From positions 1-64,000 of the forward strand of contig JAJKFJ010022703.1 in NCBI GenBank assembly GCA_027382625.1: a stretch of 64,000 bases of DNA, in the 5' to 3' direction. A program made the translations under genes and the position numbers. Under the pieces are notes generated by a model. It saw only the letters and a program-made list of their open reading frames with translations, had not been told where the DNA came from and made no database searches. Below are positions 34,451-46,841 of the stretch, one piece after another. Numbering within the stretch: position 1 is the stretch's first letter; every line of letters starts with the position of its first letter. The DNA is from Tetmemena sp. SeJ-2015 (lineage: Eukaryota; Ciliophora; Spirotrichea; Sporadotrichida; Oxytrichidae).

Positions 34451-36161
34451 TCAATTTAGTTCCTCATTACCAGTCAATTAACAAAGCATTTCGTGCATTT
34501 GTTATTCAGCAATAATCTTGAGAAGATCTCCTTTCAAAACTATTCTTTCTTATTGCTGAGTTTATCTTCTGAAGTATTTTACCTCAAAGTTCATTTAATC
34601 AAATTCATTCTCTAGAATATCTCGATCTTAATTAAATTAGGAGTCTGACTCTGTTGGCCAAATTGTTAGCTCCTTAGCAAGAAACATAAAATATGAAAGA
34701 CTAAATACTGCGTCAAGCTCAACACTTTATTAAGAAAAATTATAGTTAAAAATTAAATGAAAATGGGAAAAAAATAATAAATTAAAATTGTAAATTGTTG
34801 GACGTTAAATTGTAAAGTAGGTACTCCAATATGGAGCTTGTTGGTCAGCTTATTTTATTTTATATAAGTTTGCTCTACTGCCGTTGTGATAGGAGGTGCC
34901 TTTGATGAGATATTTATTTCTCAAACTCCAAATCAAGAAATTAACCAAGTTCACAAACTTATTACCGAAATAACTCTCCCCACAGACCTCCTACCAAGAA
35001 ATTTGCAAAGATGAAAGTTGCTTAGAATTTATTGCTTAATCGAATGGTAATAAAGTTAACCCAATATCTCATACTTAAACTGCCCCGAATTTAAATTTAT
35101 TAAAATATCTATTAATTTAATTCTCTTTTTATTAAATTCTAAGCTCTATATGAACTTCTGTTGTTGAAAATCTCTTATATACTCTAATCATCATCAAGCT
35201 AGTAGAATTGATTTTCATCTCTGTTTCTCATCTCTATTACAAAATCCAAAAGCCCTAAAAGCATGAAATGCAATTAATTTAATTTCCATTTGAAATTCAT
35301 GAATTCTTGAAATTAAGGATCTATCTTATCTGTCTGAGCAACTTTCTCCAGAATGAATTCTCTTAAAGAGGTTTACGAATTTATTCTTAAGGTGTCAACC
35401 ACTTCTGAGATTTTAAGAATTTGGCAATCTTAGTATATGATTCTTATTGTGACTCTATTTTATAGAGTATGATGCTGTAGTTCTTAAAATAAATATGCTT
35501 ATATATATCTTCAGTCATACCCTAATCTCATGAAGTATTTTAAGAGATGTGCGAATTTATTGAACTATGATTGAAGGATTGGTCACAACTGGAAATATAA
35601 GATTCACTCATATTTACCAGAATTGATAAATGTACACATATTAAAAATTCTATCCTGCCCAAAGAGATTTTGTTCCAAGTTTTGTTTGGTTCAAAAATTT
35701 TATGGGTTATTATATTTGTATGATAATTTTATAAGTTTAAGAAAATATTGATTTAGCAATATGGATATCTGGAGTCACGTCATTATCCTACTATTCTAAA
35801 TCACTAGTTCTGCTTTATCTGCTTGAATTATTTGATTAGTGTTGAGACTGCGTCAATATCTATCTGCCGTTAGAATTTATAGGTTCTCTGTGATCTAATA
35901 CATCCTATATGATTATAATAATACCAATAAGGAGAGTACTCTTTAGTCTTAATCTCGGTAAGATCCTTAACCTCTTTCAAAGAAAGGCTTGAATTAGTTA
36001 TCAATATGTCTCATCAATCATTTTATCTATTAGATGTTTAAGTATATTAAGGTTACTTCATTCTAGCCATTTAAAAGAACTTAGTTATCATTTTCATTTG
36101 ATAAGTGGTTTGAGATTTTCGAAGAGTTTTATGCTTTAGACTTTGAGTGAATACTTTCCAT
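34451..36161 (-). CDS. Unrecognised protein, IES-rich
   Basis: Starts MESIHSKSKAQNSSKISNHL and ends MHEMLCQLTGNEELN before TGA (complement of 34451-34453). Intervening coding blocks include SLKEVKDLTEIKTKEYSP, RQIDIDAVSTLIKQFKQIK, RIVLKGDLLKIIAEQ and a hydrophobic patch (ATFIFANFLVGGLWGELF). Multiple frame changes imply six or more IESs. The block around 35300-35800 is very AT-rich. No conserved domain recognised; about 480 aa expected. Confidence 0.6.
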
Positions 36162-36276
36162 GCACTTGGTATTATGAGTTTAAAGTTTATTTAATTGATT
36201 ATAATCTTTAAGAATAAATCAACTTATTAATTTAATAGAGGATGAGAAATGTATTGATTTGAAATTACAAATTAAA

Positions 36277-37800
36277 ATGGCATCATGGATGGTAAGTCTG
36301 CTAATTTAATAAGCATTCACTCACGAATACTCTCTATTGAGATATTTCTTATCTTACTCTCTTTTTAGAATTCTCTCACTTCTTACTTTATTCAAGCGAC
36401 TTCATTTTCACCTGACTCAGCTACTGAAAAGCCTAACGAAGAAGAGTTAAAGGATTCTAACCAATCAAAGAAAAGACATCCAAGACAGCCTCAGTCAAGC
36501 TATCAATATGATGACGACGAGGACTAAAACCAAAATTAACTTAGATCAACTAAACACAAAAATCAAGAGCAGTTGAAAGGCGAATACATAGCCTCACCTA
36601 ATCATAATTCGAGTTTCCCAGAAGAGAAAAGCCAAAACTCCTTGATAAACGCAATTTACAACATTGGAAGTGGACATCCTAGATGCACAATTAGCTTATT
36701 CAATGAGAGTTAGATCATATAGAATGGATAAGACATCAAGGGTTTCGTTGAAGTCTTGTCTATTTAAAGGGCCAAGTTATCCAGCATGATGGGATTAAAA
36801 TTTCATTGATCGGTGTTATAGGTAAGATTTTTCACGCTTCTCTAAAGTTTGCCTTTTAGAAAACAAGAATGCGAGCATGATAACATCATCTGCTAATTAT
36901 CCCTTTCTTTAATTGACAAGGGAGCTGGAATTCTAAGGAAGTTTTAATACAGTGATCACTAGAGATTTCTCCTTTAATAAGCCAGACTTTAGCTAAGACT
37001 CTTATGACGGCATATCCTTAAAGTTGAGGTACTATTTAAAAGTTGAGATGATCTATCAAGGATCACTAATGAAGTCTAATCTCGTAGAGGAGAAGGAACT
37101 CAAAATCAACAATCAAAGCGAAGAATACATGAGACTGTAAAGAAAGTTGGAAAATAACATTCAAGACTCTCAACAATAATTGCAACTATAGTAAGAAGAG
37201 AGTCTTCTAAGTAATTAGATCAGTCTTTTCCCAAAAATAAAGAACGAATTGATCCCTTTCAACTATCAAAGCCTTTCGTTGCTGGTAGACTTCACTCTTT
37301 ATAAGGCAAGATTAAACATAGAAACTGAGTGCATAGAAGGCAGCTTAAAGTTTAGAGAGGTGAATCATTTGACTCAACTCAAACTTAAAGGAGTTTCAAT
37401 TGAGTTAATACAGCAAGAGATCCATGTTCCAACTAATAGCCAGCATTTTACATAGAAATTGCAGCTAGATAAACTTTCAAATGCAGATGAAGACTCTTCA
37501 GCTTTAAAGTCTAATAATCTTTACTCCTTAAGGAGTCTTAAGAAATTTGAGGTTGTGGATGGCTGCCCTCCAAACAATGAAACTATTATATTTTCGATTC
37601 CATTGAGAGGAATTTAGAGACTCACTCCTACTTTAAAGAATGTTCACAATAAGTTTAGTGTCAAATACTACATTAAATGCGTCTTACAAGAATTAGATGA
37701 AAGTGAAGATGAGTTATCTGAAAATCTCGTTGACATCAACTCCAGCTTGTATATATAAAAATTAATTTTATCGTTGTATGAGGTCATTATGTATAAATGA
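36277..37800 (+). CDS. VPS26-like retromer/retriever subunit
   Basis: Arrestin-fold cargo-sorting protein. Family motifs: [18 protein letters not shown] (N-lobe), [31 protein letters not shown], and in the C-lobe [19 protein letters not shown] and [13 protein letters not shown] 90-residue polar insert precedes the first lobe. Introns at 36292-36368 (just after MASWM) and 36822-36859. A micro-IES at 36753-36761 (GTCT-T-GTCT) must lose 5 bp to give FVEVYLKGQV. Closure: 1404 bp = 468 codons. VPS26 versus the retriever paralogue VPS26C is not decided. Confidence 0.85.
36753..36761 (+). other. Micro-IES: GTCT T GTCT, 5 bp removed
   Basis: A 4-bp repeat separated by one base. Removing repeat plus base changes VEVLSIQRAK to [11 protein letters not shown], matching VPS26, and closes the gene length to a multiple of three. 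Confidence 0.75.
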
Positions 37801-37884
37801 ATAACCTAATTATCCTGTTAAGATAAGCACCTTAAAAAGAAATAAACAAGCATAATTGAGTTTAAGTATTTGAAATTAAAAAGC

Positions 37885-39715
37885 TCAGTATTGTCTAAAA
37901 TGAGTTTAGTAATTTTGTTATTGATGTAACCCTCCTCTATTATCGTAGGTGTAATTTCCATTTCTTCTCTATTAATTGTAGTTATTATTTCTAAATCCAT
38001 CATAGTGGCCTTAATTTTAGGGGTATCTTTAAATATGGTAGTTATCATCTCTGCTTTAATTCCTATTCTGCTGATTATAGTTTCTTTGCTGATAATTTGC
38101 TTAATTTGGATTTCCATAGTTTCCTTGCCTTTCATCCCTCAGAATACCATCTCTATCTCTTCTATCATATTTATCAATATGTTGGTCTACCTCGAAAGAG
38201 GACTCTCTTTGATAATGCTAATTGTTTAAAATATGCCTTCTTAAGTTCTAGCTTCTATCAGATTGGGTATTCACGATTACTCTTTTGCCCTTTTCCTAAT
38301 AGCTTCTTGATCTAGACCTTTTAGTATCAGAGCTCATAGACCTATTTATTTTCTTTATATGATGCTTTTAATTTTCTAATTTAACCTCCCTTGAATTTGA
38401 ACGACTCGTTTTCATATCTCCATTTCTTTGGTAGATTTTCTTTCTTTCGAGGGAGTTTTCTTTCCTCCTCTATTCAAGCCTAGTTCTATCCATACTCTTA
38501 CTAGGTTTTCTCATAGCAGCTAGAGCTCTTTATGGACTCCTACTCTTCCTATCATCTCTTCTTTTCTAATCGATAGCTCTTTGAATCTCCCTTTCTCTGC
38601 TATGAATTTATCTATCTCTAACTTCTTAATTCTCTATGATTGTAACTCTCTTAGATGATGAACCCTCATTTTAAGTAGAAGATTTGGGTTCTCTTTGCAT
38701 AAGCATTGATTTCTATGCTGTCTTGGGTTTTGCTTTTTCCAATTTGTTCTTCCTATTTTCACTTGAGCTTCTACTTTCTTTACTCTTCCTACTTACAGTT
38801 GAGGAATTGCTCCTGCTTTTGGAATGCTTAGGTTTCTTTAAAATTTTAGAGGGCATGGGTTTTATTGATCCTTTATCTCCATTTGGTTTTATGCTTCCTT
38901 CTTCCCTCATCTATTTATTCTCTTCAGACTCGGAATCTAAGCTCTTGCCCTCACTTCTATGATTCTAAACAAGTAATTAAAATATCTAAAGAAGCTCACA
39001 TTCCTCCTCATGTCATGATCACTAGTTTCCCTTATATTTTACGAACTGGTTGTTCTATAGCCTTGCTGCTACTGATAGTTTCTAGGCTCGTATGGGAGCG
39101 CTCTCTTCGCCAGTTCTACCTTTATACACCAATCGTTGAAAATCTTCACACCGTCTAAATTAAAAGAGGGTAACTTGATTTAAAAGTAAGCCAAATTATC
39201 TTTGAGATTCTGTATCCCTTTAGTGTAAATTTTCAATGGATCTCATTGCATCAGTATTTGAGGAAAATACTACATAACCAAAGCCCTTGGAATTCTTCGT
39301 CACATGATCTCTTATTACTTTAGTCTCTATGATTTGACCAAATTTAGAAAACACGTTGTAAAGATCTTGCTCATTCACTCTTCTTGGGATACCTGCCACA
39401 TAAACGTTATTACCTATAAAACTGGGGTAAGCTAAATCAAGATGAAAGATAAGAAAATGAAAGATATTGCTTGTAACTTATTTAATTTATTTAATTCTAA
39501 GGTTGAAATATATTGAAAATGCGCAGAATTTGAGATAAATGGATTATCCTCTGCTTTATTAAATGAGAGTAATCGCAATGTGTGCTATATATAATATACA
39601 CTTTAATCTGGCATAATTTTGGTCGGCCTATTCTTTGAATCGCTGCCTTATCTGATGATTTGTGATTTAGGTCTAGCTCCCGTTGTGATCTCTGCTTGGT
39701 GAGTACACGTAATTA
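37885..39715 (-). CDS. RRM protein with RS and NYG/RG-rich tail (splicing-factor-like)
   Basis: The RRM has RNP2 NNVYVAGIP and RNP1 KGFGYVVF (39190-39420). Downstream are Ser/Arg/Lys stretches (KHSKSRSNSSTVSRKSKES) and a tail rich in N, Y, Q, G and R (GHYDGFRNNNYNQQRRNGNY), ending at TGA (complement of 37885-37887). This is the layout of an SR-type or hnRNP-type RNA-binding protein. A 5' block with SPSRDHNGSQTQITN lies at 39595-39715, separated from the RRM by an intron or IES. No convincing start codon was found, so the first segment may lie elsewhere. Confidence 0.75.
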
Positions 39716-39876
39716 AATTGTTCGGTGTATTATAATTATAATTAATTATATTTTGAAATCCCTTACCGTTCGCAAAGAATCAGGGCTCCACCCCTTTAAT
39801 CATCTAACCACCCATTCATCTTCAAACTTACTGATAAGTTCGAGTATTTAACACCACAATTGATTTGAAAATCTCC

Positions 39877-40149
39877 ATGCATTCAAACTTCAAAAATCAA
39901 GCAGAGTTCAACTTTGACTCTCAACAATAGCAAAAAATTAAGTAGAGCAAGTTCACCCCATGCGGCTTCTTGGAAGAGTTCGAGAGCGCTAACTGGTAGA
40001 ACCTTAACTTCTACGAGCATCTAGAGCACTTCACATACTCAGAAAACGAATTTTCGCCTCAATTTTCCTACTTCAGTGCTGGTCAAAATGAACAGCTTCA
40101 GGCATAGGCGTTCCTACCCTACAATTATAGGATGAATACGAAAGGATGA
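39877..40149 (+). CDS. Small Gln/Phe-rich hypothetical protein, 90 aa
   Basis: One frame from ATG to TGA, MHSNFKNQAEFNFDSQQQQK through PYNYRMNTKG, with many Phe, Tyr and Gln. It looks coding by composition and by several TAG/TAA glutamines, but it is short and matches no known family. Could be an isolated MDS rather than a whole gene. Confidence 0.5.
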
Positions 40150-40735
40150 TCGTCGATTGCAAAAAAAAAGAGATTAAAATAACCCCTAAACCCTTATTAT
40201 TTATGACTTTATCTTAAATCTGATTATTTTTACTATTACTGTAATTTCATTTTGCTAATGGAGGTTTCACTGTTATATTTTATGATTTGAATTTAGATAC
40301 TTCCGCACTTGGTTTCTTCTATTCTCTCAATCCTTTCCCAATTTTTAGTCCTATCGAATTGCAATGTTCAGAGAGATGTTGGGATGACTAGGGATTTTTG
40401 ATGATATTTTAGGTGGATTTAAGGATATCCTTTAGGACTTATCAGATATTTGCCTAATTGCGTAATTAATTTAAATCATTGTATTTATTGAGATTCGAAC
40501 CCTAATTGGATTATTTCAATTCCCGACCGTTGCCAGTTGGCCACCCGGACTCCTCCAACCTCCTCCTTCTCCCCCTTTATTTTATACTCCTTACCCCCGA
40601 TTTTCCATTCGTATTTGAGCCATAATTGTAGAGCACTCTCTAGGGTATAAATGGAGCTACAGTAGTTCCTCCTAAGGTCTATGGTCTATAGTAGATATTA
40701 ATGAACTAATAATAGAAGGAGTTGTTCTATACATA
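40150..40735. other. Intergenic
   Basis: About 585 bp. Contains a tRNA-like T-arm motif on the minus strand near 40490-40560 (rejected, see below) and a C/T-rich patch at 40545-40600. No gene. Confidence 0.5.
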
Positions 40736-41862
40736 ATGTTTAGTGCTTTTAAATTGGAGTTACCTAGTCTCTAGGAAATCTAGTCTCAGCAGTGCCCTGT
40801 TAGACTCATAGGCCAATTCCAAAACATCAACGGCGAGGCTCCCTCAATCGTGAGTTTCTCCGAAGCCTAGTCTGTCTAAATATAGCCAGCTACATTTGCT
40901 GTGCCTCAATCTAGACAGCCTAGCCTTCAAAAGGATCAACAAGTCGTTCTCATCAACAACTCTAACATGAGTCAACCATTTTAATGCTGTGTGCTCATAT
41001 AACCTTTTTCATGCTTTAATTAACCAAGTTAGAAGGGATTCGAGTCTTTCTCTCAGACTGCCAGTCAAGTCAAAGGCGACCTCCTCAGTAAGAATTCTGC
41101 GGATGCACTTTGTCCTGAATCGCAGTCAAAGTAGTTGTCTGTAGCCTCTGGTGAACTACTTTCGACCAAATCAGCCGATACCAATGAAATTTAATCACTC
41201 GCTAATTATGACTCTAATATCCAATCAAACGCGACTTTTGAACTCCCAGAGCCTAAGTCTAAAAAGATCAGCCTCCTTGAGTTCAATGAAGAGAGAAGTA
41301 GAAGTTCTTAATTTTTTAATGACTTTGATTTAAATCCAATTTTGTTTAAAGAGAGATCAACAATGAACGAGGAGACCCTTGTTGGTCAAAAGAGAAGAGG
41401 TAGAAAGAAGATAGAGGACGAGGAGTACTACGCAATTACCAACGACAAAATTCAGGAGTGGGAGTAGATTCTTCAGAACTCTAAGAATTTGTCTAAGAAG
41501 GAGAAGAAAATCCTCAGGAACAGGATTTCAGCACAGAAATCGCGTAACAAGAAAAAGGAGGAGTTTAACATAGAATGAATTAATATGGATTCCATATTTG
41601 TCTTAAGTTTGGCAGTTTAAACTCCCAAATCGATGTCTTAAAAGACAGATACAGGCAATTGTTCGAAATCTTGGAGTAGAACACTTGCGCCGACTGTAAG
41701 GAAAACATAATCTACTGCCTCCAAAATGGTCAAAACAAAAGATAGAAGATTAGCCATAGTCATCACCACAACTAATCTTAGACCCAGGGCAATTAGTCTA
41801 GAGCTAACGCTGCTCCATAGGGCTAAAACCTCATGAAAATGATGCTTGGCTTTGTTGAGTGA
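40736..41862 (+). CDS. bZIP transcription factor, 360 aa
   Basis: The basic region KKILRNRISAQKSRNKKKEE fits the N-x7-R bZIP signature and is followed by a leucine zipper (LNSQIDVLKDRYRQLFEIL). The basic region and zipper are separated in the germline by a 44-bp IES (41567-41610, pointer AGTTT). Without excision translation stops right after the basic region. The N-terminal 200 residues are Gln/Ser-rich, as in activation domains, and a Cys/His patch follows the zipper. Closure: 1083 bp = 361 codons. Likely a homodimeric nuclear factor of the CREB/ATF type. Confidence 0.88.
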
Positions 41863-42267
41863 CGCATTTGACATCTTAGACATCTTATGATTCTGCTCAA
41901 AGCCATCCCTATCATTTATTTAAATGAGTTCTTACATTTTGACAAAGGTAGGGAAGGCTTAAAGAATAGGATTTGAAAAGATAGCTGGTAATTTTATAAA
42001 CATTAACTCCAATATCAACTCTCGCTGGCCTAGAGGCCGGGACTTATATTTCTAGAGAGAATAAACTTTTTTTAGCCCGTAAATATATTTTAAGGGAACT
42101 AATTTTTTAAATAATATTCATTTAACCCTTTTTGATCCCCACTTTTAAATTTTCTATATTTTAATGAGTTACTATTCCCTTTGACCTATATATTTCAACC
42201 CCTAAAAAAAAAGAGATTGATGTAATTATAAATTCTTAATTTAAATTCCTCCTACTCAGATTTAAAT
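41863..42267. other. Intergenic
   Basis: About 400 bp, AT-rich, nothing recognised. Confidence 0.5.
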
Positions 42268-43569
42268 ATGAGCGGCCTTGGATGTTCTGCAATTTACTTC
42301 CTTGACTAGAAAGGAAAGATTATCATATCGAGAGACTACAGAGGAGAGGTGGGCTCCAACATCACTGAGAAATTTCAAAGAAAGGTGCTGGAGCTCGATG
42401 ACAGATTGGTAAAGCCAGTCTTCACAGAGAAAGATATCACCTACATGTGGATAAGAGTAAATAACATTTACATCGTCGCTGTTGCCAAAGGTAATCCCAA
42501 TGTGGCCTTGGTATTCAGTTTCTTGTATAAGATGCAAGAGGTGTTCACAGACTACTTTAAAGAGCTCGAGGACGAGTCACTAAGGGACAATTTTGTGATC
42601 ACATATGAACTACTAGATGAAATGATGGACCATGGTTATCCTTAAATCACTGAGGTTAAAATTCTCAAGGAGTATATAAAAACTGAGGCAAATAAAATGA
42701 CTAAGGATCAGGCTAAAATCTCTAAAGGCCAGATGTCTTCAGCTGTCACTAGCGTTGTCGGCTGGAGACCTGAAGGCATTAAGCATACTAAGAATGAAAT
42801 TTTCCTCGACGTTATTGAGAAGCTTAACCTTTTGGTATCTGCAAATGGAAATGTACTGAGGTCTGAAATTTTGGGAACTGTGAAGATGAAGAGTTTCTTG
42901 AGTGGCATGCCAGAGCTTAAGCTAGGTCTCAATGATAAAGTTCTCTTTGAAATGACTGGCAGAACATCAAGAGGCAAGCTAATTGAGCTTGAGGACATTA
43001 AATTCCATCAGTGCGTCAGGCTCAACAAGTTCGAGACAGAGAGGAACATTTCTTTCGTGCCTCCTGATGGAGAGTTCGAGCTGATGACTTACAGACTAGA
43101 TACTCAAGTTAAGCCCTTGATTTGGGTTGAATGCATTGTGGAAAACTTCTCTAGGTCAAAGATAGAGTATCTTGTGAAGGCAAAGACACAGTTCAAGTCT
43201 AAATCCATAGCCAACAATGTTGAAATCTTTGTGTCTGTGCCATCGGATGTTGACTCACCAGTGTTTAAATCTAATGTTGGAACTGTCAAGTATGTGCCTG
43301 ATCAGAACTGCATGGTTTGGTGTATCAAGTAATTCTAAGGAAGAAAGGAGTTCTTAATGAGAGCTCAGTTTGGCTTCCCCAGTGTTGAAGCTGAGGAAAG
43401 AGAGAAATACTCAAGAGTACCGATTTAAGTCAAATTTGAAATACCCTATTTCACAGTAAGTGGCATCCAAGTAAGATACCTCAAGATCGTTGAGAAGAGT
43501 GGCTATTAGGCTTTACCTTGGGTTAGATATATAACTTAGAATGGAGATTACCAAATAAGAATGACATGA
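42268..43569 (+). CDS. AP1M1: AP-1 clathrin adaptor medium subunit (mu)
   Basis: Binds Tyr-based sorting signals at the trans-Golgi and endosomes. Starts MSGLGCSAIYFLDQKGKIII (longin-like N-domain), then GWRPEGIKHTKNEIFLDVIE (start of the mu-homology domain), and ends ALPWVRYITQNGDYQIRMT, all classical for mu1. 434 codons, the usual length, in one frame with only a few TAG/TAA glutamines. It has neither intron nor IES, unlike most neighbours, and its codon use is less AT-rich. Confidence 0.96.
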
Positions 43570-43650
43570 GTCAGTCACTAAGGAAGAGCGCTCATACCTT
43601 TTTTTTTTATTATAGAAGCAGTTTATTCTGATATTCTTTTTCAATATTTT

Positions 43651-45212
43651 TCAATCTCCATAATATTTTAAGATTTTCCTTTCTACTTATTTGGGAGTAA
43701 TTTCAAATTTTCTAATACCTGGATTCTCTTAGTTATATCTAGAAAGTCTAAGCTATCCATCATTCTAAAAGTTATCTCGCTGATTTTCACTACTATGATA
43801 GAGCTCTCTTTAGCCAGAATGGTAGTTTCTATCCCGATCAAGATGTTACTATTGCTAATATCTGTATCTATCACCGTGGCTATTGGCTTGATTCTGATAA
43901 CCTGAGTTAAAATATTCTCTGTCAACTGGGAATGGCTTACTCACTATAATTTAAAGAGTACCAGGTGGATAGTAGGTCTATTGATTTGAACTATTATTAC
44001 CCATATTGTTCTATTAGTTACCTTAGCCCCTATAATTTAAGCTATGGCGCATAATAGTGCTTCCATTTTGCAAATGTTATCTTTAGGATCTTTGGTTAAT
44101 TTATTCCCGACTTCTACTTCTTCCTCTTTCATAGTCATGCTGATTCCTGTATCCTTCCTTCGAAGCCTAATTCCTATTCTATCTTTGGGCAGGTGAAAAG
44201 TCCTAATCTTTGGATCTATGTTTAATGTTATCTTCTCTTAAATTATCTGATTTCATTTTGCTATCAAGCTAAGAAGTGCGCAAACTTCCTCTCTCTTGAG
44301 AGTTTTCAACTTGCTGCTTAATTTAAGAGTCTTCTTCCTTATCATCAACTCTTTCTCCATTTAAGTACTTTGCATCTTTGATTTCCTAATTGGCAGAGTT
44401 GGAATGACCCTCAAGATTAGAGATTTTAGATCTAACACTTGAAGGCTTTTGATTGATAGAAGATTGCTCTTTTGAATAATTCAATGTAATTTCAAGCTTT
44501 TCCTCTCCTTTATCATCTGATGTTTGACTATTGTTTTAATTGGCTGATATAGCTGTCTTTGCATCGTCTTGCATTTCTAGCAGAGCATTTTCATGTTGCA
44601 TATGAGAAATCTCTTCTTTATCACGATTAAGTGAGTTCAAAGCACTAAGACTGCTTTCATTAATTGCAGAATGCTAATTAAGGCTTTCAACTTTTAGTAA
44701 CCTTTCAGTAGATTCAATAGTAGTAGGAAGTGTAGTCAGACATCTAAGAAGAATGAGTTTATAAGGCAATCAATTACTTTTAAGCAGAATTTTTATCATC
44801 AGATCTGGTAGCAGCATTTTATTAATCCAAAGCGGGTTGGAAGGGAGTTTGTGCCATTAGCTAATCTGAAGTAGAGATTTAACCCTGCGATAATCTGTAA
44901 GCTCCTTTAGACTCCAAGTTGTCATCATCCTCACAGTAATCATAGTCAACTATTTAGTAAGGAGGGTTAGAAATAAGAAGCGAGATATTGAAAGTAAGAT
45001 GAAAGAGTATTTGATAGTTCTTTGAGTGGTATGAGTGTGTAATAAGTTTAGGAGCCAAAGAAATTTCATATTGCTTTAAGATTAGTAATACCATCTAAGT
45101 CTTTGGAAGGATTAGCAGGTTTAATAGCCCCTTGAGAACAGATTTCAGTTTAGGGAGGAAGGTCTCCATCAAGAAGTTTATCTAGAGAACAATTGGCTGT
45201 AGCTCCGTTCAT
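43651..45212 (-). CDS. Ser/Gln/Asn/Arg-rich hypothetical protein
   Basis: Starts MNGATANCSLDKLLDGDLPP and ends RKFEITPKQVERKILKYYGD before TGA (complement of 43651-43653). The centre is Ser/Gln/Glu-rich, and the C-terminal third is rich in Arg, Tyr, Asn and Gln (QNQANSHGDRYRYQQQQ), resembling the tail of the RRM gene at 37885. Frame changes near 45040, 44720, 44270, 44100 and 43950 imply IESs. No folded domain was recognised; RNA-related function is only suggested by composition. Confidence 0.6.
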
Positions 45213-45621
45213 TTTTTGTGTTAATGAGAGTAGCAAAGTAGTTGGTATTTTCAAAGTTTTAGCAAAGATTTTTATAAAACTAACTTAACAAGATGTTAAG
45301 GTCTAAATTTAAATGCGCTAATTATTAAACTGATCTTAAATATATTGGAAAAGTTATAAATAGAGAGTGAAATGGGGGTGAGATAAGAGAGCGATGAATT
45401 AATTAAGCAGCTTAGTTTTATATCTTGCTCAATCTCATTTAATATAGTCGTATTCCTCATTTATTACTCTCAAAATTAAATAAAATTATAACTAAAGTTA
45501 ATATTATTCTTATTTCAATATTATTAAATATCTGTGAGGGTGGGAACCAATTTGGAGCATTGATGGAAATTCAATTATTTATGTCACCCCTAGATTTAAA
45601 TAAGTAGGAGCCATTAGTCAA
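45213..45621. other. Intergenic between divergent genes
   Basis: About 400 bp, AT-rich, nothing recognised. Both flanking genes are transcribed away from it. Confidence 0.5.
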
Positions 45622-46212
45622 ATGGTAACAAGATTCCATCGTTTAACTTATGTTTGTAGGGCCCAAAGCAATAGCAAAAGGGAAAAGACGCCAAGGGCGG
45701 TAAGGCAGACAAGGGAAAGTCCTCGTCTGCCTCCGCTGCCAACAAGAAGGGTGGAAAGGCAAAGAAGAAGAGTTGGACCAAGGTCAAGGTCAAGGAAAAG
45801 CTTAACAACGCTGTCTTCCTCGATGCTAAGGCATACGAGAGAATCGTCAAGGAAGTACCCAAGTTCCTAAATATCACTGTTTCCATTCTCAGCGACAAGT
45901 TCAAGATCGGTGGAGCCGTTGCTAGAAAAGTCAACACATATACACATCTCATTCTTCATTTATCTATCAATGAAGAGAGATCTCTTAGATAATCTATTAC
46001 ACTCTTGTGAATTCTTTTTCATGCTTTAATTAATTAATTCCATTCATATTTACTGTGGATAACATTTGATGATGTGTATGATGGATATGTGAGTGCTTAG
46101 AGACCTTCACTCGAAGAACCTCATTAAACAGGTTGGTGACCATCACAGCTCTTTCACTCTCTACACTGGAACTCAAGTCAAGGTAGCTGAGCCCGCACCC
46201 GCCAAGAAGTGA
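45622..46212 (+). CDS. RPS25: 40S ribosomal protein eS25
   Basis: The ATG is followed at once by a 35-bp intron (45625-45659), then GPKQQQKGKDAKGG and the family core AKKKSWTKVKVKEKLNNAVF, VPKFLNITVSILSDKFKIGG and LRDLHSKNLIKQVGDHHSSF. A 163-bp IES (45932-46094, pointer AGT) interrupts GAVARK/VLRDL; a GT-AG intron does not keep the frame. 393 bp = 131 codons, a normal length. Lys-rich N-terminus as usual. Confidence 0.95.
45932..46094 (+). other. 163-bp IES in RPS25 with imperfect terminal inverted repeats
   Basis: Flanked by AGT pointers. The left end (ACACATATACACATCTCAT at about 45935) is roughly the reverse complement of the right end (ATGATGTGTAT...ATATGTG at about 46070-46092). Longest well-defined coding IES in the window. 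Confidence 0.75.
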
Positions 46213-46841
46213 GCGCTCTCGTCTGAGCTCGAGCTTTCAAGCCGTGTGTTTCAATAAATGTTCAACATACCCTACTCTCTTTCTTCTCTTCTCTATTCTA
46301 TTGCGAATAAGTAGTCTAAGGCAAAGCCAAATTTCTCTTTCTTACTCTTACGAGTCTCTTAGAATCTTTGCGACCTCTCTCTTATATATTTAATATAATT
46401 ATCAACCAAACCCATTTATATCTTAAACTCAATTATCATACCCCACCTCAATTTCAAACCACTATTCCCAAATCAGAATAGAAAATATTAAAATTATAGG
46501 GAAAATCATCATGATTGAAGCATTTTTAAGTTGAAAATTTCAATCTTTAAGAATATTTACTGAGTAAGTCGATAATTTGTATTTTATTAATTTAATTCTA
46601 AAGCTTTAGAGAAACCTTATCTCCAATATATTTTGAAGAATATTAATCACTATCATAAGTTTATTAAACCATCTATTACATTTAAAACATTATTGCTCAA
46701 ATTATAACATATAAAATTATCCTAAAATAAAAAATAGAACAATCTATCCAATATTAAACTAAGCTTATTTTAATCATAGTATATTTGTATTGTACAACGC
46801 TAGACTATCTTGTGCCTTGAGCACATTATTTGTGTTTTGTT
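46213..46841. other. Intergenic, AT-rich
   Basis: About 630 bp between the convergent RPS25 and J-protein genes. T-rich 3' flank just after RPS25, then AT-rich spacer; no gene recognised. Confidence 0.5.

Noticed and set aside
40480..40560. tRNA gene on the minus strand (GGGTTCGAATC T-loop-like motif and GTGGCC D-arm-like motif)
   Set aside because: The 5' and 3' ends cannot form a seven-base-pair acceptor stem and the anticodon stem does not pair; at best a degenerate tRNA-like sequence.
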